Below are positions 1 through 8,476 of a stretch of DNA of 28,801 nt, piece by piece. Source of the DNA: CAXXOK01 sp036759125 (GTDB taxonomy: Bacteria > Bacillota > Clostridia > Christensenellales > Aristaeellaceae); the NCBI GenBank assembly GCA_036759125.1, contig DAIOVG010000012.1, positions 1-28,801 of the forward strand, read 5' to 3'. A program made the translations under genes and the position numbers. The notes beneath the pieces were generated by a model that saw nothing but the letters and a program-made list of their open reading frames with translations, was not told where the DNA came from and ran no database searches. Each line of letters begins with the position of its first letter. The first letter of the stretch is position 1.

Positions 1-1753
1 TGGGAACGCCGCCGATTGTCTCCCGGGCGAGAACTTGCAGCGCCGCGTTTGCGCGCACGGATAAGCCCAGCACGTCGCCTCCGTTATCCACACCTTCGGC
101 GCAGTACACCAGCGGTCCGCGCATGACCGCAACCATGCCCGAGTCCGCAGCAATCCGGGCGGATGGGTACACAAATCGCGGCCGCATATCAACCTCGACT
201 GTCACGACATCGCCGCTGCGCAGAGAGTCGAGGTACGCGTACCCGTCCTTGAGCACATAGTATGCCGGTTCGCTGTTGATCAGCAGCCTGTTGTGCTGGC
301 TCCAGGCCGGTATCCGGATCGCCAGGCGCACCGAGCGGCCTGCCTCCGCCTTGAGGATTTGATAGCGCAGCGTACCGCTCACCGGGTAATCCGTTTGCAG
401 CTCGATGATCGCGCCGTGTGACTTAGATACATCCAGCCTGCCCGCGATGTACAGGTGCGAATAAAGGGTGTTGTCTACGATGCCCCAGGCGTAACGCCCC
501 AGTGAGGTAAACAGCCTGGCCGCGTTGGGCGGGCAGCAGGCGCAGGCGAACCATTTGGCGCGCTCGATGCGGACGTGGCTGTGGTTGACGGTCTTCCCGG
601 CAATGCCTGGGATGGCCTCCAGCGGGTTGACGTAGAAAAACGCCTTGCCGTCCAGCTGTACGCCCGCCACAACGCCGTTATACAGCGCGCGCTCCATTTC
701 ATCGGCGTAGGTGCCGTCGGCCTCCAGCTCCAGCATCCTGCGGGCGAAGAAGATCAGCCCGATGGATGCGCAGGTCTCGGCATAGGCGGTATCGTTGGGC
801 AGATCGTAATCTACGGTGAATGCCTCGTTCTTGGCCGAAGAGCCGATGCCTCCGGTGATGTACATCCTGCGCTGGGTGATGCTCTCCCAAAGGGCTTTGC
901 AGGCGTTGAGCAGCTCATCGTCCCCGGTTTCCCCGGCCAGATCCGCCATGGCGGAATAGAGGTATACCGCGCGCACGGCGTGCCCCACGGCGTCGGTCTG
1001 CTCACGCACCGGAAGATGCGCCTGCGAGTACAACAAATCGCCCACCGCATCGCTCCAGATTTTAACAGCGTGCTTGTCGAGCTCCTTCTGATAAAAATCG
1101 CTCGCACCGCGGGCGTTGACAAACTGCAGGGCAAGGTCGAGGTATTTTCTCTCTCCCGTAGCCCGGTACAGGCAGAACAGCGCAAGCTCCACCTCGGGGT
1201 GGCCGGGAAAGGCGTCGCGGTTCTCGCCTTGAAAATGAAGGATCATCAAATCGGCCATACGGCGCATGATGGACAATAGCTCGCCTTCCCCTATGCATTC
1301 CCACAGGGCGACCGCCGCTTCGATCATGTGTCCGGCGCAGTACAGCTCGTGCGCTTCGCGCAGATTGCTGAATCGCCCGTTTGGTTCCTTCACGGTGAAA
1401 TAGGTATTGAGGTAGCCGTCCTTTTGCTGTGCCCGCCCGATCAGCGCGATTACCTCGCGCACGCGAGCCAGCAGCCTCTCGTCCGGCTTTTGAAACAGCG
1501 AATAGGCCGCCGCCTCCAGCCATTTGGCGACGTCGCTGTCCTGAAACACCATCCCGTAAAACGTGCCGCTGCATATTCCGGTTTCGTTCATCTCCCCAGC
1601 CAGACGGAAGTTTTCAATGGCGTGGCTTGGCTCCGCGCCCTCCACCTCGTCGTACAGCGCGCGCTCCAGGTAGGGTATGGTTTCTTCGATGGCCAGGGTT
1701 TCCAGCCGTTTGCAAAAGCCCTGTCCCATGCAAAAACGTGTCAGCGCATCCAT
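1..1753 (-). CDS. GH127-type beta-L-arabinofuranosidase, C-terminus cut by window edge
   Basis: My own translation from the ATG at 1753 stays open to the left edge (584 residues, partial). Family GH127 enzymes remove terminal beta-L-arabinofuranose from arabino-oligosaccharides or hydroxyproline-linked glycans. The cysteine-zinc active site is visible: a Glu-Thr-Cys at residues 326-328 and a Cys-Ala-Cys-Cys-Pro-Pro-Asn at 404-410, so E326, C328, C406 and C407 match the Glu/three-Cys site of the family, with C406 the expected nucleophile. A Gly-Gly-Ile-Gly-Ser-Ser motif lies shortly before the first pair. No signal peptide is seen, so it probably acts in the cytoplasm on imported sugars. The start is supported by an AGGAG inside the end of the upstream regulator gene, whose stop lies only 3 bases away, so the two genes are one transcript. 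Family assignment is firm; the exact substrate is inferred. Confidence 0.9.
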   Translation of the reverse strand, partial: MDALTRFCMGQGFCKRLETLAIEETIPYLERALYDEVEGAEPSHAIENFRLAGEMNETGICSGTFYGMVFQDSDVAKWLEAAAYSLFQKPDERLLARVREVIALIGRAQQKDGYLNTYFTVKEPNGRFSNLREAHELYCAGHMIEAAVALWECIGEGELLSIMRRMADLMILHFQGENRDAFPGHPEVELALFCLYRATGERKYLDLALQFVNARGASDFYQKELDKHAVKIWSDAVGDLLYSQAHLPVREQTDAVGHAVRAVYLYSAMADLAGETGDDELLNACKALWESITQRRMYITGGIGSSAKNEAFTVDYDLPNDTAYAETCASIGLIFFARRMLELEADGTYADEMERALYNGVVAGVQLDGKAFFYVNPLEAIPGIAGKTVNHSHVRIERAKWFACACCPPNAARLFTSLGRYAWGIVDNTLYSHLYIAGRLDVSKSHGAIIELQTDYPVSGTLRYQILKAEAGRSVRLAIRIPAWSQHNRLLINSEPAYYVLKDGYAYLDSLRSGDVVTVEVDMRPRFVYPSARIAADSGMVAVMRGPLVYCAEGVDNGGDVLGLSVRANAALQVLARETIGGVP

Positions 1754-1756
1754 TGC

Positions 1757-2686
1757 CTATCTCCTCGCATTTGTTCTGTTTTGGTACAGCATACGGATTT
1801 TGATATCCTGATGGTAATTCCCGAACGAGCGCCCGAAAATCGTAAGCCCGCCGACGTTTTTGGCGGTCTCGGGTACGGACAGCCGGAAGGTAACGCTTGC
1901 GCCGGGAGCGATTCCCAGCTCGCCGATGCGCACGTCCGAAATTTTGATGCCGTCGATGAACGTACCTGAGCGGTTCACACTGAGCAGCTTGTACAAGCCA
2001 TACTGGTTCCAGTGGCGAAACCACCAGCTTGGATTGTAGACCCCCTGGGCCGCGCCGAAATCCGCAGGGCTCGTCCAGTAGCCCAGGGCATGCCCGTTAA
2101 TGTGAAAGTGAATATCGCTGGGCCAGTCCTCGGCGCTGCCGGGCGCTTCCGAGCCCAGCTCCATTGAAATCTGGATCTCCTCAAGCTCCTGCGACGCCGC
2201 CAGAAAGTTGGACAGCATATACTCCACATACCCGCTCCCAAACCATAGAATACCGGCCTGTGTGCGCTCCGGCGAGGCAAAGTGACGGGGATCATCCACT
2301 GCGCCAATCAGGTGCTTGCTCGTGGCAAGCCCGCAGGTGGGATACACCTCGTATGCCGTGTACTGGCCTACGCCGATCTCGCTTTCAAACACGCTGTGCT
2401 CGCCGCCCTCGGGCTGCGTTTCCACCAGAATGCGGTCTTCCTTGATGCGGCAAACCTTCTGCACCCCGTGCGCGCCGGAGGCGACCTCGATGGAGATCAG
2501 CCCGCATTGCCTGAGCGCTTTGATATGCGGCGTAAGCGCGCCGTCGGTAATGCCCACGGCAGAGGAAATAGCGGCCATATGGATGGGACCGTTTTTGGCG
2601 ATGACCTCCAGAATGCGGATGCGAACCTCCGATCCCAGCGTGCGAAACAGCGGAAGACCTTCCCTGAGCGACCGAAGATGCAGCAT
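1757..2686 (-). CDS. ArsR-type winged-helix transcriptional regulator with long C-terminal domain
   Basis: The 309-residue protein starts with an ArsR/SmtB-like winged helix (about residues 10-75: a Leu-Gly-Ser-Glu-Val-Arg helix, then a recognition helix around Thr-Asp-Gly-Ala-Leu-Thr-Pro-His). Residues 80-309 form a long domain rich in aromatic residues and beta-strands that ordinary 100-residue ArsR repressors lack. It is not a recognised metal sensor: I see no paired cysteine or histidine metal motif in the helices. By position it probably senses a sugar and controls the sugar genes on both sides: it is co-transcribed with the GH127 gene (3-base gap) and divergent from the GH27/galT pair. 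A near-perfect palindrome at 2751-2764 in its own upstream region is a candidate binding site. Ligand and targets are inferred. Confidence 0.8.
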   Translation of the reverse strand: MLHLRSLREGLPLFRTLGSEVRIRILEVIAKNGPIHMAAISSAVGITDGALTPHIKALRQCGLISIEVASGAHGVQKVCRIKEDRILVETQPEGGEHSVFESEIGVGQYTAYEVYPTCGLATSKHLIGAVDDPRHFASPERTQAGILWFGSGYVEYMLSNFLAASQELEEIQISMELGSEAPGSAEDWPSDIHFHINGHALGYWTSPADFGAAQGVYNPSWWFRHWNQYGLYKLLSVNRSGTFIDGIKISDVRIGELGIAPGASVTFRLSVPETAKNVGGLTIFGRSFGNYHQDIKIRMLYQNRTNARR

Positions 2687-2750
2687 GGTTTTCCTCCCGC
2701 AGCGCCGAAGAAATCGGCGGCTTATATGGCTACGATATGCCCTGTTATGT

Positions 2751-2764
2751 TTGGATATATCTAA
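2751..2764. promoter_or_regulatory. Near-perfect palindrome in divergent intergenic region (candidate operator)
   Basis: TTGGATATATCTAA is a 14-bp inverted repeat with one mismatch, in an AT-rich patch (2745-2795) that contrasts with the GC-rich surroundings. It lies 65 bases upstream of the regulator start. ArsR-family proteins bind such AT-rich dyads, so autoregulation is plausible; no binding evidence is available. Confidence 0.4.
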
Positions 2765-2844
2765 ATTAATTCACATTTCTTTATTATTTTACCGCAAACC
2801 GGAAATGCTGTCAACCTCGAATTTTGATGCAGTCCATCGCGTCC

Positions 2845-2862
2845 CCAAGCCTTGCGGCTTGG
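2845..2862. promoter_or_regulatory. Perfect 7-4-7 inverted repeat overlapping a -35 box (candidate operator)
   Basis: CCAAGCCTTGCGGCTTGG has arms CCAAGCC/GGCTTGG around TTGC. It overlaps the candidate -35 (TTGCGG, 2852-2857) of the GH27/galT transcript, the geometry of a repressor site. It differs in sequence from the palindrome at 2751-2764, so a second regulator could be involved. It lacks a T-tract and lies upstream of the likely transcription start, so it is not a terminator. Confidence 0.5.
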
Positions 2863-2881
2863 CATATGGCGATGCTATACT
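2852..2881 (+). promoter_or_regulatory. Candidate promoter for the GH27-galT transcript
   Basis: A -35-like TTGCGG (2852-2857) and a -10 TATACT (2876-2881) are separated by 18 bp. The predicted transcription start near 2888 leaves a leader of about 35 bases before the GH27 ribosome binding site. The -35 is weak, which fits a regulated promoter. Confidence 0.45.
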
Positions 2882-2923
2882 GGTGCAAGCAACCGGAATT
2901 TTCTAACAGGAAGGATGAGCGCG

Positions 2924-4177
2924 ATGATCGCGGCCACGCCTCCGATGGGCTGGAACAGCTGGGATTGCTACGGCGCCGCCGTAGACGAAAAAACGGTGCG
3001 GCAGAACGCCGATTATATGGCAACGCACCTGAAGCCCTATGGCTGGGACCATATTGTCGTCGATATCCAATGGTATCAGCCGACCGCTGTTAACCACCAG
3101 TACAAGCCCTTTGCCGATCTGGCTATGGATGGATACGGCAGGCTGCTTCCGGCAGAGAACCGCTTCCCAAGCGCCGCGGGAGGAAAGGGCTTCAAACCTC
3201 TGGCCGACTATGTGCACAGTCTGGGCCTCAGGTTTGGCATCCATATCATGCGCGGGCTGCCCCGCGCGGCCGCACACAAGCACCTGTCGGTGATGGGCAT
3301 CCAGGCAAGCTGCGCAGACGCCGCCGATCCCCATTCGATCTGTGCGTGGAACCCCGATATGTACGGCGTACGGGCCGATACGCCGCAGGGCAGGGCGTAC
3401 TACGAAAGCATCTTTGCGCTCTATGCGTCCTGGGGTGTGGATTTTGTCAAGGTGGATGATATTGCCCGCGAACTCCCCCGCTGCCTGCAAGAGCTTGCGC
3501 TGATTTCCGAGGCCTGCCGCGCCTGCGGCCGGGAGATGATTTTGGGTCTCTCCCCCGGCCCGGCGCAGCCGGAGTATGCGGAATCCCTCAAGCAGTACAG
3601 CAATATGTGGCGCATCACCGACGACTTCTGGGACGATTGGGCATTGCTTAAGGCGATGTTCCCGCGGGCCGCTACGTGGTGTAATCACGCCGGGCCGGGG
3701 CACTGGCCCGACGCCGATATGCTGCCTCTGGGCGCGATACGGCAATGCGATTCCAGAGCAAACCGCACGCGCTTTACACGGGATGAGCAGATCACCATGA
3801 TGACCCTATGGTGCATGATGCGCTCTCCGCTGATGATGGGCGGTGAGCTGACCCTGTGCGATGAGTTCACGATGAGCCTTTTAACCAAACGCGACGTGCT
3901 GGATATCCTATCGGCCTCGCACTTCGCACGCCCCCTGTATACCATGGAGGATCAGGCCGCGTGGGTTGCCCTTCGCAAGGACGGCACGGGGCTGTACCTG
4001 GCGCTGTTCAACCTTTCCGATGAAACGAAAGGCATGACCCAAGGCATGGCCGCGCTGGAATGCGGGCCAGTACGCGCCGTAACGGAGCTGTGGTCAGGCG
4101 AGCAAATAGCCGCTGCGGCAGCCATTTCCGCGTCTCTGCCCCCGCACGGTGCAAAGCTGTATTTCCTGCAGCAATAA
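2924..4177 (+). CDS. GH27 glycoside hydrolase (alpha-galactosidase or beta-L-arabinopyranosidase)
   Basis: The 417-residue cytoplasmic enzyme has a GH27 (beta/alpha)8 domain followed by a beta-sandwich. Visible motifs are the N-terminal Pro-Pro-Met-Gly-Trp-Asn-Ser-Trp (residues 6-13), the nucleophile Asp178 in Lys-Val-Asp-Asp, and the acid/base Asp234 in Trp-Arg-Ile-Thr-Asp-Asp. The ATG at 2924 is chosen because AAGGA sits 8 bases before it and the GH27 core begins at once; the ATG at 2915 abuts the same site with no spacer. Residues 46-50 read Val-Asp-Ile-Gln-Trp. Classical alpha-galactosidases have Asp-Asp here, and Ile at the second position is reported for GH27 beta-L-arabinopyranosidases. 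The following galT favours galactose release and the divergent GH127 favours arabinose, so the substrate is unsettled. Confidence 0.88.
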   Translation: MIAATPPMGWNSWDCYGAAVDEKTVRQNADYMATHLKPYGWDHIVVDIQWYQPTAVNHQYKPFADLAMDGYGRLLPAENRFPSAAGGKGFKPLADYVHSLGLRFGIHIMRGLPRAAAHKHLSVMGIQASCADAADPHSICAWNPDMYGVRADTPQGRAYYESIFALYASWGVDFVKVDDIARELPRCLQELALISEACRACGREMILGLSPGPAQPEYAESLKQYSNMWRITDDFWDDWALLKAMFPRAATWCNHAGPGHWPDADMLPLGAIRQCDSRANRTRFTRDEQITMMTLWCMMRSPLMMGGELTLCDEFTMSLLTKRDVLDILSASHFARPLYTMEDQAAWVALRKDGTGLYLALFNLSDETKGMTQGMAALECGPVRAVTELWSGEQIAAAAAISASLPPHGAKLYFLQQ

Positions 4178-4232
4178 CGGGGCGCATTGACCAGTGGAAA
4201 CCGATCACAAAGACCAAACGGAGGATACGCTT

Positions 4233-5738
4233 ATGGTGTACGCGGCTATTGAGCAATTGGTGCGGTATGGCATTGAAAAGGGATTGGTCGACGCGCAGGA
4301 CGTGATATTGACGCGCAACCGCCTGCTGGACATTCTGTCGCTGCCCGGCGAAACCACAGCTGTGGCCGCTGCTAAGGCGCAGACGCTTGCGGAGCTTTTG
4401 CTCACGCTGACAGACGACGCCGTACAACGCGGACTGATTGCGGATACTATAGCCAGCCGCGACCTGTTCGATACCCGGCTGATGGGCGCGCTCACGCCGC
4501 TGTCATCCGCCGTTACGGCACGCTTCCAAACCGAATATCAAGCCTCGCCCCAAGCGGCGGCGGACTGGTTTTATGCCTTCAGCCGCGATGTGAACTATAT
4601 TCGTTCCGACCGCATTGCCAAGGATATTCGCTGGCAAACGGAAACCGAATACGGGATGCTTGACATCACCATCAACATGAGCAAGCCTGAAAAAGACCCG
4701 CGCGATATCGCCGCCGCCAAATCCCTGCCACAAAGCGGCTATCCGCGCTGCCTTTTGTGCGCGGAAACCGAGGGCTATGCCGGGCGCGTGGATTTTCCGG
4801 CGCGGCAGAACCACCGCATCCTCCCGCTGACCCTCTGTGATGAGGCCTGGGGCTTTCAGTATTCCCCGTATGTGTACTACAACCAGCACTGCATTGTGCT
4901 CAACCAACGGCATGTTCCCATGACCATTGAGCTCCGCACGTTTGACCTGCTGCTTGATTTTCTCAAGCAATTCCCGCATTTCATGATCGGCTCCAATGCC
5001 GACCTGCCGATTGTCGGCGGAAGCATCCTGTCGCACGAGCATTTCCAAGGCGGCAATTACGATTTCCCGATGGCCAAAGCGCCCGTGGAACACCCCTTCA
5101 CCTTGAAGGGCTTCCCAAGCGTGTCCGCCGGTATCGTGCGCTGGCCGCTATCGGTGCTGCGGCTGCGCGGGCAGGATCCCGCCGCCTTATCCAGGGCGGC
5201 TTCCCATATCCTCGCCGTTTGGCGGGAGTACAGCGACGCATCCGTTGGCATCCTCGCCCACAGCAGCGGCGAGCCGCACAATACCGTAACCCCCATCGCC
5301 CGGTTCCGCGACGGGCAGTACGAGCTGGATATCGTTCTGCGCAACAACCGCGCGTCGGCGGAGCATCCGCTGGGGATATTCCATCCGCACGCGGAGTACC
5401 ACCACATCAAGAAGGAGAACATCGGCCTGATCGAGGTGATGGGCATGGCGATTCTGCCCGCAAGGCTGCGCCAGGAGCTTGCTGAAATCAGCAAATCCAT
5501 CCGCAGCCAGATGTCCTGCCCCGACCCGCAGCATACAGACTGGGCCAATGCCCTGACAGCCGCCTATGCCGCCAAGAACCGGCCGCTGCACAGGATGAGC
5601 GAGGCGGAGCTCGATACAGTCCTCCGTGCGGAAGTCGGGCAGGTGTTCCGCGGCGTACTGGAAAACTGCGGCGTGTTCAAGCGCGATGCGCAGGGCAGGC
5701 AGGCGAAGCAAGCCCTGATTGCAAAGCTCACGGCCTAA
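4233..5738 (+). CDS. galT: Galactose-1-phosphate uridylyltransferase, class 2 (Firmicutes type)
   Basis: This is the Leloir-pathway enzyme that exchanges UMP between UDP-glucose and galactose-1-phosphate. The 501-residue length is that of the class 2 GalT family, which is longer than the E. coli enzyme. The active-site His-Glu-His-Phe-Gln is at residues 268-272 (His270 would carry the uridylyl group), preceded by a Gly-Gly-Ser-Ile-Leu-Ser segment. A Cys-Leu-Leu-Cys pair lies near residue 175. The start at 4233 is preceded by GGAGG 8 bases upstream; the in-frame ATG at 4194 has no such site. It follows the GH27 gene by 55 bases and shares its transcript and the terminator at 5751-5782. Neither galK nor galE is in the window, so the rest of the pathway must be elsewhere. 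Confidence 0.93.
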   Translation: MVYAAIEQLVRYGIEKGLVDAQDVILTRNRLLDILSLPGETTAVAAAKAQTLAELLLTLTDDAVQRGLIADTIASRDLFDTRLMGALTPLSSAVTARFQTEYQASPQAAADWFYAFSRDVNYIRSDRIAKDIRWQTETEYGMLDITINMSKPEKDPRDIAAAKSLPQSGYPRCLLCAETEGYAGRVDFPARQNHRILPLTLCDEAWGFQYSPYVYYNQHCIVLNQRHVPMTIELRTFDLLLDFLKQFPHFMIGSNADLPIVGGSILSHEHFQGGNYDFPMAKAPVEHPFTLKGFPSVSAGIVRWPLSVLRLRGQDPAALSRAASHILAVWREYSDASVGILAHSSGEPHNTVTPIARFRDGQYELDIVLRNNRASAEHPLGIFHPHAEYHHIKKENIGLIEVMGMAILPARLRQELAEISKSIRSQMSCPDPQHTDWANALTAAYAAKNRPLHRMSEAELDTVLRAEVGQVFRGVLENCGVFKRDAQGRQAKQALIAKLTA

Positions 5739-5750
5739 ACAGTGTCAGTG

Positions 5751-5782
5751 AAAATGCCCGGAGCGCATACTCCGGGCATTTT
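5751..5782. terminator. Rho-independent terminator, 13-bp perfect stem
   Basis: Left arm AAAATGCCCGGAG (5751-5763), 6-base loop, right arm CTCCGGGCATTTT (5770-5782). The A- and T-rich arm ends make it usable from both sides: it ends galT on the plus strand and can stop the convergent EAL-protein transcript on the minus strand. Confidence 0.92.
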
Positions 5783-5816
5783 GTATATATTTCGGGATTG
5801 ACACCATGTGTCTATG

Positions 5817-8288
5817 TCAGCCAAACTTCGCTGCGAAGCGAATCGCCTCGTCTTCATTCAAGGGCTTGGAAAAGAGGTATCCCTGAATCATATCGCAGCC
5901 GTAATCCCTCAGGTACTGCAGTTGCTCCTCATACTCCACGCCTTCGGCAACCACGGCATGGCCCATCCTGTGCGCCATGGCGATGATATCCTGCGTCACC
6001 GTTTTCTCGCGTTCCTGGTTTAAAAGCCCGTTAATGAAATATTTGTCAATCTTCAGAATGCTGATCTTCATATCGCGTTCACGCGCCAATGAGGAGTAGC
6101 CGGTACCAAAATCGTCGATGGCTGTTCTCACGCCGAGCTTCATCAGCTTATCCAGTATATCGTTAATGGCGGTGAAGTTGTCTGCAAAGGCTGATTCTGT
6201 CACTTCAAGGCCAAGGGATTCGGGGCTTACGCCGTGCTTGTTGGCAAACATCATGCTGTCGGCAATAAAATCGCTGCGCAAAAGCTGAATGGCCGAGATG
6301 TTGACAAAGGTGCGGATGTTTTGGTGTCCTGCATCCTGCAAGCGTCTTTGGAACGCGCAGGCCTGGTCCATAATCCGCCTGCCGAGCGGCACGATCAGCT
6401 GCGTTTCCTCAGCGATGGAGATGAATTCCAGCGGCGACACTGAGCCGATGGACTTGCTCTCAAAACGTGCCAGGGCCTCAAACTCCGTGACCGTATTGGT
6501 TTTCAAGTTCAGTATCGGCTGAAATTGCAGGTATAGACGCTCATCGGGAGACCCGTCCACCAAGCGGATCATCGCCTCTTTGACATCGGTCTCCCGCTTG
6601 ATCGCAGCTTCCATCTCACTGTTGAAGAAACGATAAGCAAAGTTCTCATCCATATCACTGCGTTCCGCGGCGGTGGATGCGTTCTTAATAATATTCTCCG
6701 GCACACAGTGATAACTGTGGAACTGCTCAATTCCGATGCCGCAGCCAACCGTGCGCAGAATCTGAATGGAGTCAATCAAATTCAGCACCTTCTGGCTGAA
6801 GGCCTTCAGCTCATCTTCTGATTCATATTTTCTGATATAGAAGGCAAAACGTTCAAACGAGATCTGGAACAGCTGCGTCCTGGCATTGGTCAGCCCTGAA
6901 AGCCCCGTTGCCAGTTCCAGCATGATCTGCTCACAGAAATCATACCCGTAGGTCAGGCTGATGTTGTTGATCTTGCGCAGACTGACGAACACCAATGCAC
7001 GCTTTGTGTAGTTTTTGGCCTTTGCGGCACTTTTGAGAATGGTTTCCAGATAGCGGCGGTTATACAGTTTGGTAAGCGGATCAACATCGGCAACGCGCTT
7101 TAGCTGCATTTCCTGTTCTTTGCGGTCGCTGATATCGACAATGATGCCTTCCAGCGCCTGCACCTTGCCGGCGCTGTCGAAAACGCCCTGCCCCATCTCC
7201 AGTACCCACTTGCGCTGGCCTGTGGCGGTGATGATCTCATACTCATGCTTGAACGGTGTGTGGCTTTTGAGCTCACGCTCCCACTCAGCCCAAATGATCT
7301 TACGGTATTTGGGGGCAATCACATCGTTGAAGGAGAGATCGCGGTTATTGAGCAGGCTTTCGGGTTTGTACCCCGTCAGGTCGTAGCAGCCCTCGGAGAT
7401 AAAGCGCATGGTCCAAAAGCGGTCATAATCGCAGCGGTAGGCAAGACCGGGAATGCTGGACAGAAGCACATCCTTACTGCGCTCGCTTTCCAGCAAGGCG
7501 GCCTCCATGTCCTTTCGGTCGGTGATATCCTGCACAAGACAGATACTGTCAATCGTCATATTCTCAAAGAATCTGAAACGCGCGACAATGACATCTGTCC
7601 ACACAATGCTGCCGTCGGGCCGCACGATGCGCTTTTCTATGGTATAGCGATCAATCTCTCCGGCTCTGAAACGATTGTAAAGCGCCTCTTCCTTGCACCG
7701 ATCATCCGGGTGCGTAATCTGCCTCCAGCCGAGCTCTATCAGTTCTTCGCGCGTACGGCCGGTAATGCGCTGGTACTGGGCGTTAAACATGACTTGCGTT
7801 TCATAGTTCGAGCTTGCATTCTCCTCGTGCGAAAGCGCTACGCCAATCGGCGTTTGGTTGAACAGCGTATCAAACATCCGCGTATGATCCAGCTCTATTT
7901 GATTGTATAACCTTTGAATGCGGATCAGTTCAAGATGAAGCCCGATGCGCATCCGCAGCGTTTGGGGGCTGAGCGGCCTGCGGATGAAATCCACATCACC
8001 CGCCTGAAGGTTGGGGATATTGGTCAGGGTTTCTTCATCGCTGGTCAGCAAAATGATACGGATACCCGGTTTTCTGGGGATTTTTTTCAATTCCCCCAGG
8101 AGATCGAAACGGTTTGCCGAATGGCTGTTCCAGTCAATAAGGATCAGGTCGATATCAGGCTGTTCCCGGATCAGGTTCAGCGCTCTTAAGCCATCGCTCT
8201 CCAACAGCACATCGGTATCGCTGAATGTGCTCTGTAGGATGCTCAGGTCACTTTCCATCTCAGTGATCAGGAGGATTTTACCGGTCAT
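5817..8288 (-). CDS. REC-PAS-PAS-(degenerate GGDEF)-EAL protein, probable c-di-GMP phosphodiesterase
   Basis: 823 residues. Domains in order: receiver-like REC (about 3-120, phospho-acceptor Asp52; the usual Lys after strand beta5 is Arg, in Arg-Arg-Pro near 103-105); PAS/PAC (135-262); second PAS/PAC (270-392); GGDEF (400-555); EAL (570-823). The GGDEF signature reads Ser-Phe-Glu-Arg-Phe (477-481), so diguanylate cyclase activity is not expected. The EAL site looks complete: Glu604-Ala-Leu, Asn663, Glu695/Glu698, Asp725-Asp726, Lys746, Glu782. The inferred role is hydrolysis of c-di-GMP under control of phosphorylation and PAS input. The start at 8288 is chosen because AGAGG lies 7 bases upstream; the ATG 27 bases earlier has no such site. 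No histidine kinase is adjacent, so the partner is unknown. Confidence 0.9.
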   Translation of the reverse strand: MTGKILLITEMESDLSILQSTFSDTDVLLESDGLRALNLIREQPDIDLILIDWNSHSANRFDLLGELKKIPRKPGIRIILLTSDEETLTNIPNLQAGDVDFIRRPLSPQTLRMRIGLHLELIRIQRLYNQIELDHTRMFDTLFNQTPIGVALSHEENASSNYETQVMFNAQYQRITGRTREELIELGWRQITHPDDRCKEEALYNRFRAGEIDRYTIEKRIVRPDGSIVWTDVIVARFRFFENMTIDSICLVQDITDRKDMEAALLESERSKDVLLSSIPGLAYRCDYDRFWTMRFISEGCYDLTGYKPESLLNNRDLSFNDVIAPKYRKIIWAEWERELKSHTPFKHEYEIITATGQRKWVLEMGQGVFDSAGKVQALEGIIVDISDRKEQEMQLKRVADVDPLTKLYNRRYLETILKSAAKAKNYTKRALVFVSLRKINNISLTYGYDFCEQIMLELATGLSGLTNARTQLFQISFERFAFYIRKYESEDELKAFSQKVLNLIDSIQILRTVGCGIGIEQFHSYHCVPENIIKNASTAAERSDMDENFAYRFFNSEMEAAIKRETDVKEAMIRLVDGSPDERLYLQFQPILNLKTNTVTEFEALARFESKSIGSVSPLEFISIAEETQLIVPLGRRIMDQACAFQRRLQDAGHQNIRTFVNISAIQLLRSDFIADSMMFANKHGVSPESLGLEVTESAFADNFTAINDILDKLMKLGVRTAIDDFGTGYSSLARERDMKISILKIDKYFINGLLNQEREKTVTQDIIAMAHRMGHAVVAEGVEYEEQLQYLRDYGCDMIQGYLFSKPLNEDEAIRFAAKFG

Positions 8289-8476
8289 ACTCGTACCTCT
8301 CATAAGCCTTTGCAAAGGTCCAGGCTATGTACCAGAACAACTGCAGGGTTGTTTTTCTATCGCAATGACAGGGTCCCGATGCATGTCATACCCAGCTGAT
8401 TGAACTCCACACTATTCTCTTGTCAGTGCAAACTGCAGCGTATCGCCAGCAATAAAGGTCTGGCGTATATTGCATT
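8289..8476 (-). promoter_or_regulatory. Long hairpin-rich 5' leader of the EAL-protein gene
   Basis: About 180 bases separate a candidate promoter (8477-8506) from the start codon. Three dyads are visible: an imperfect hairpin with arms CGCCAG/CTGGCG around 8439-8468, a 6-bp hairpin ATGACA/TGTCAT at 8365-8370 and 8384-8389, and a 12-bp palindrome CCTTTGCAAAGG at 8307-8318 just before the ribosome binding site. I compared it by eye with c-di-GMP-I riboswitch hallmarks and did not find them. It may be an unassigned regulatory leader or simply non-coding DNA. Confidence 0.35.

Noticed and set aside
8289..8476. c-di-GMP riboswitch upstream of the EAL gene
   Set aside because: The conserved GEMM-I core and tetraloop receptor could not be found by eye; only generic hairpins are present.
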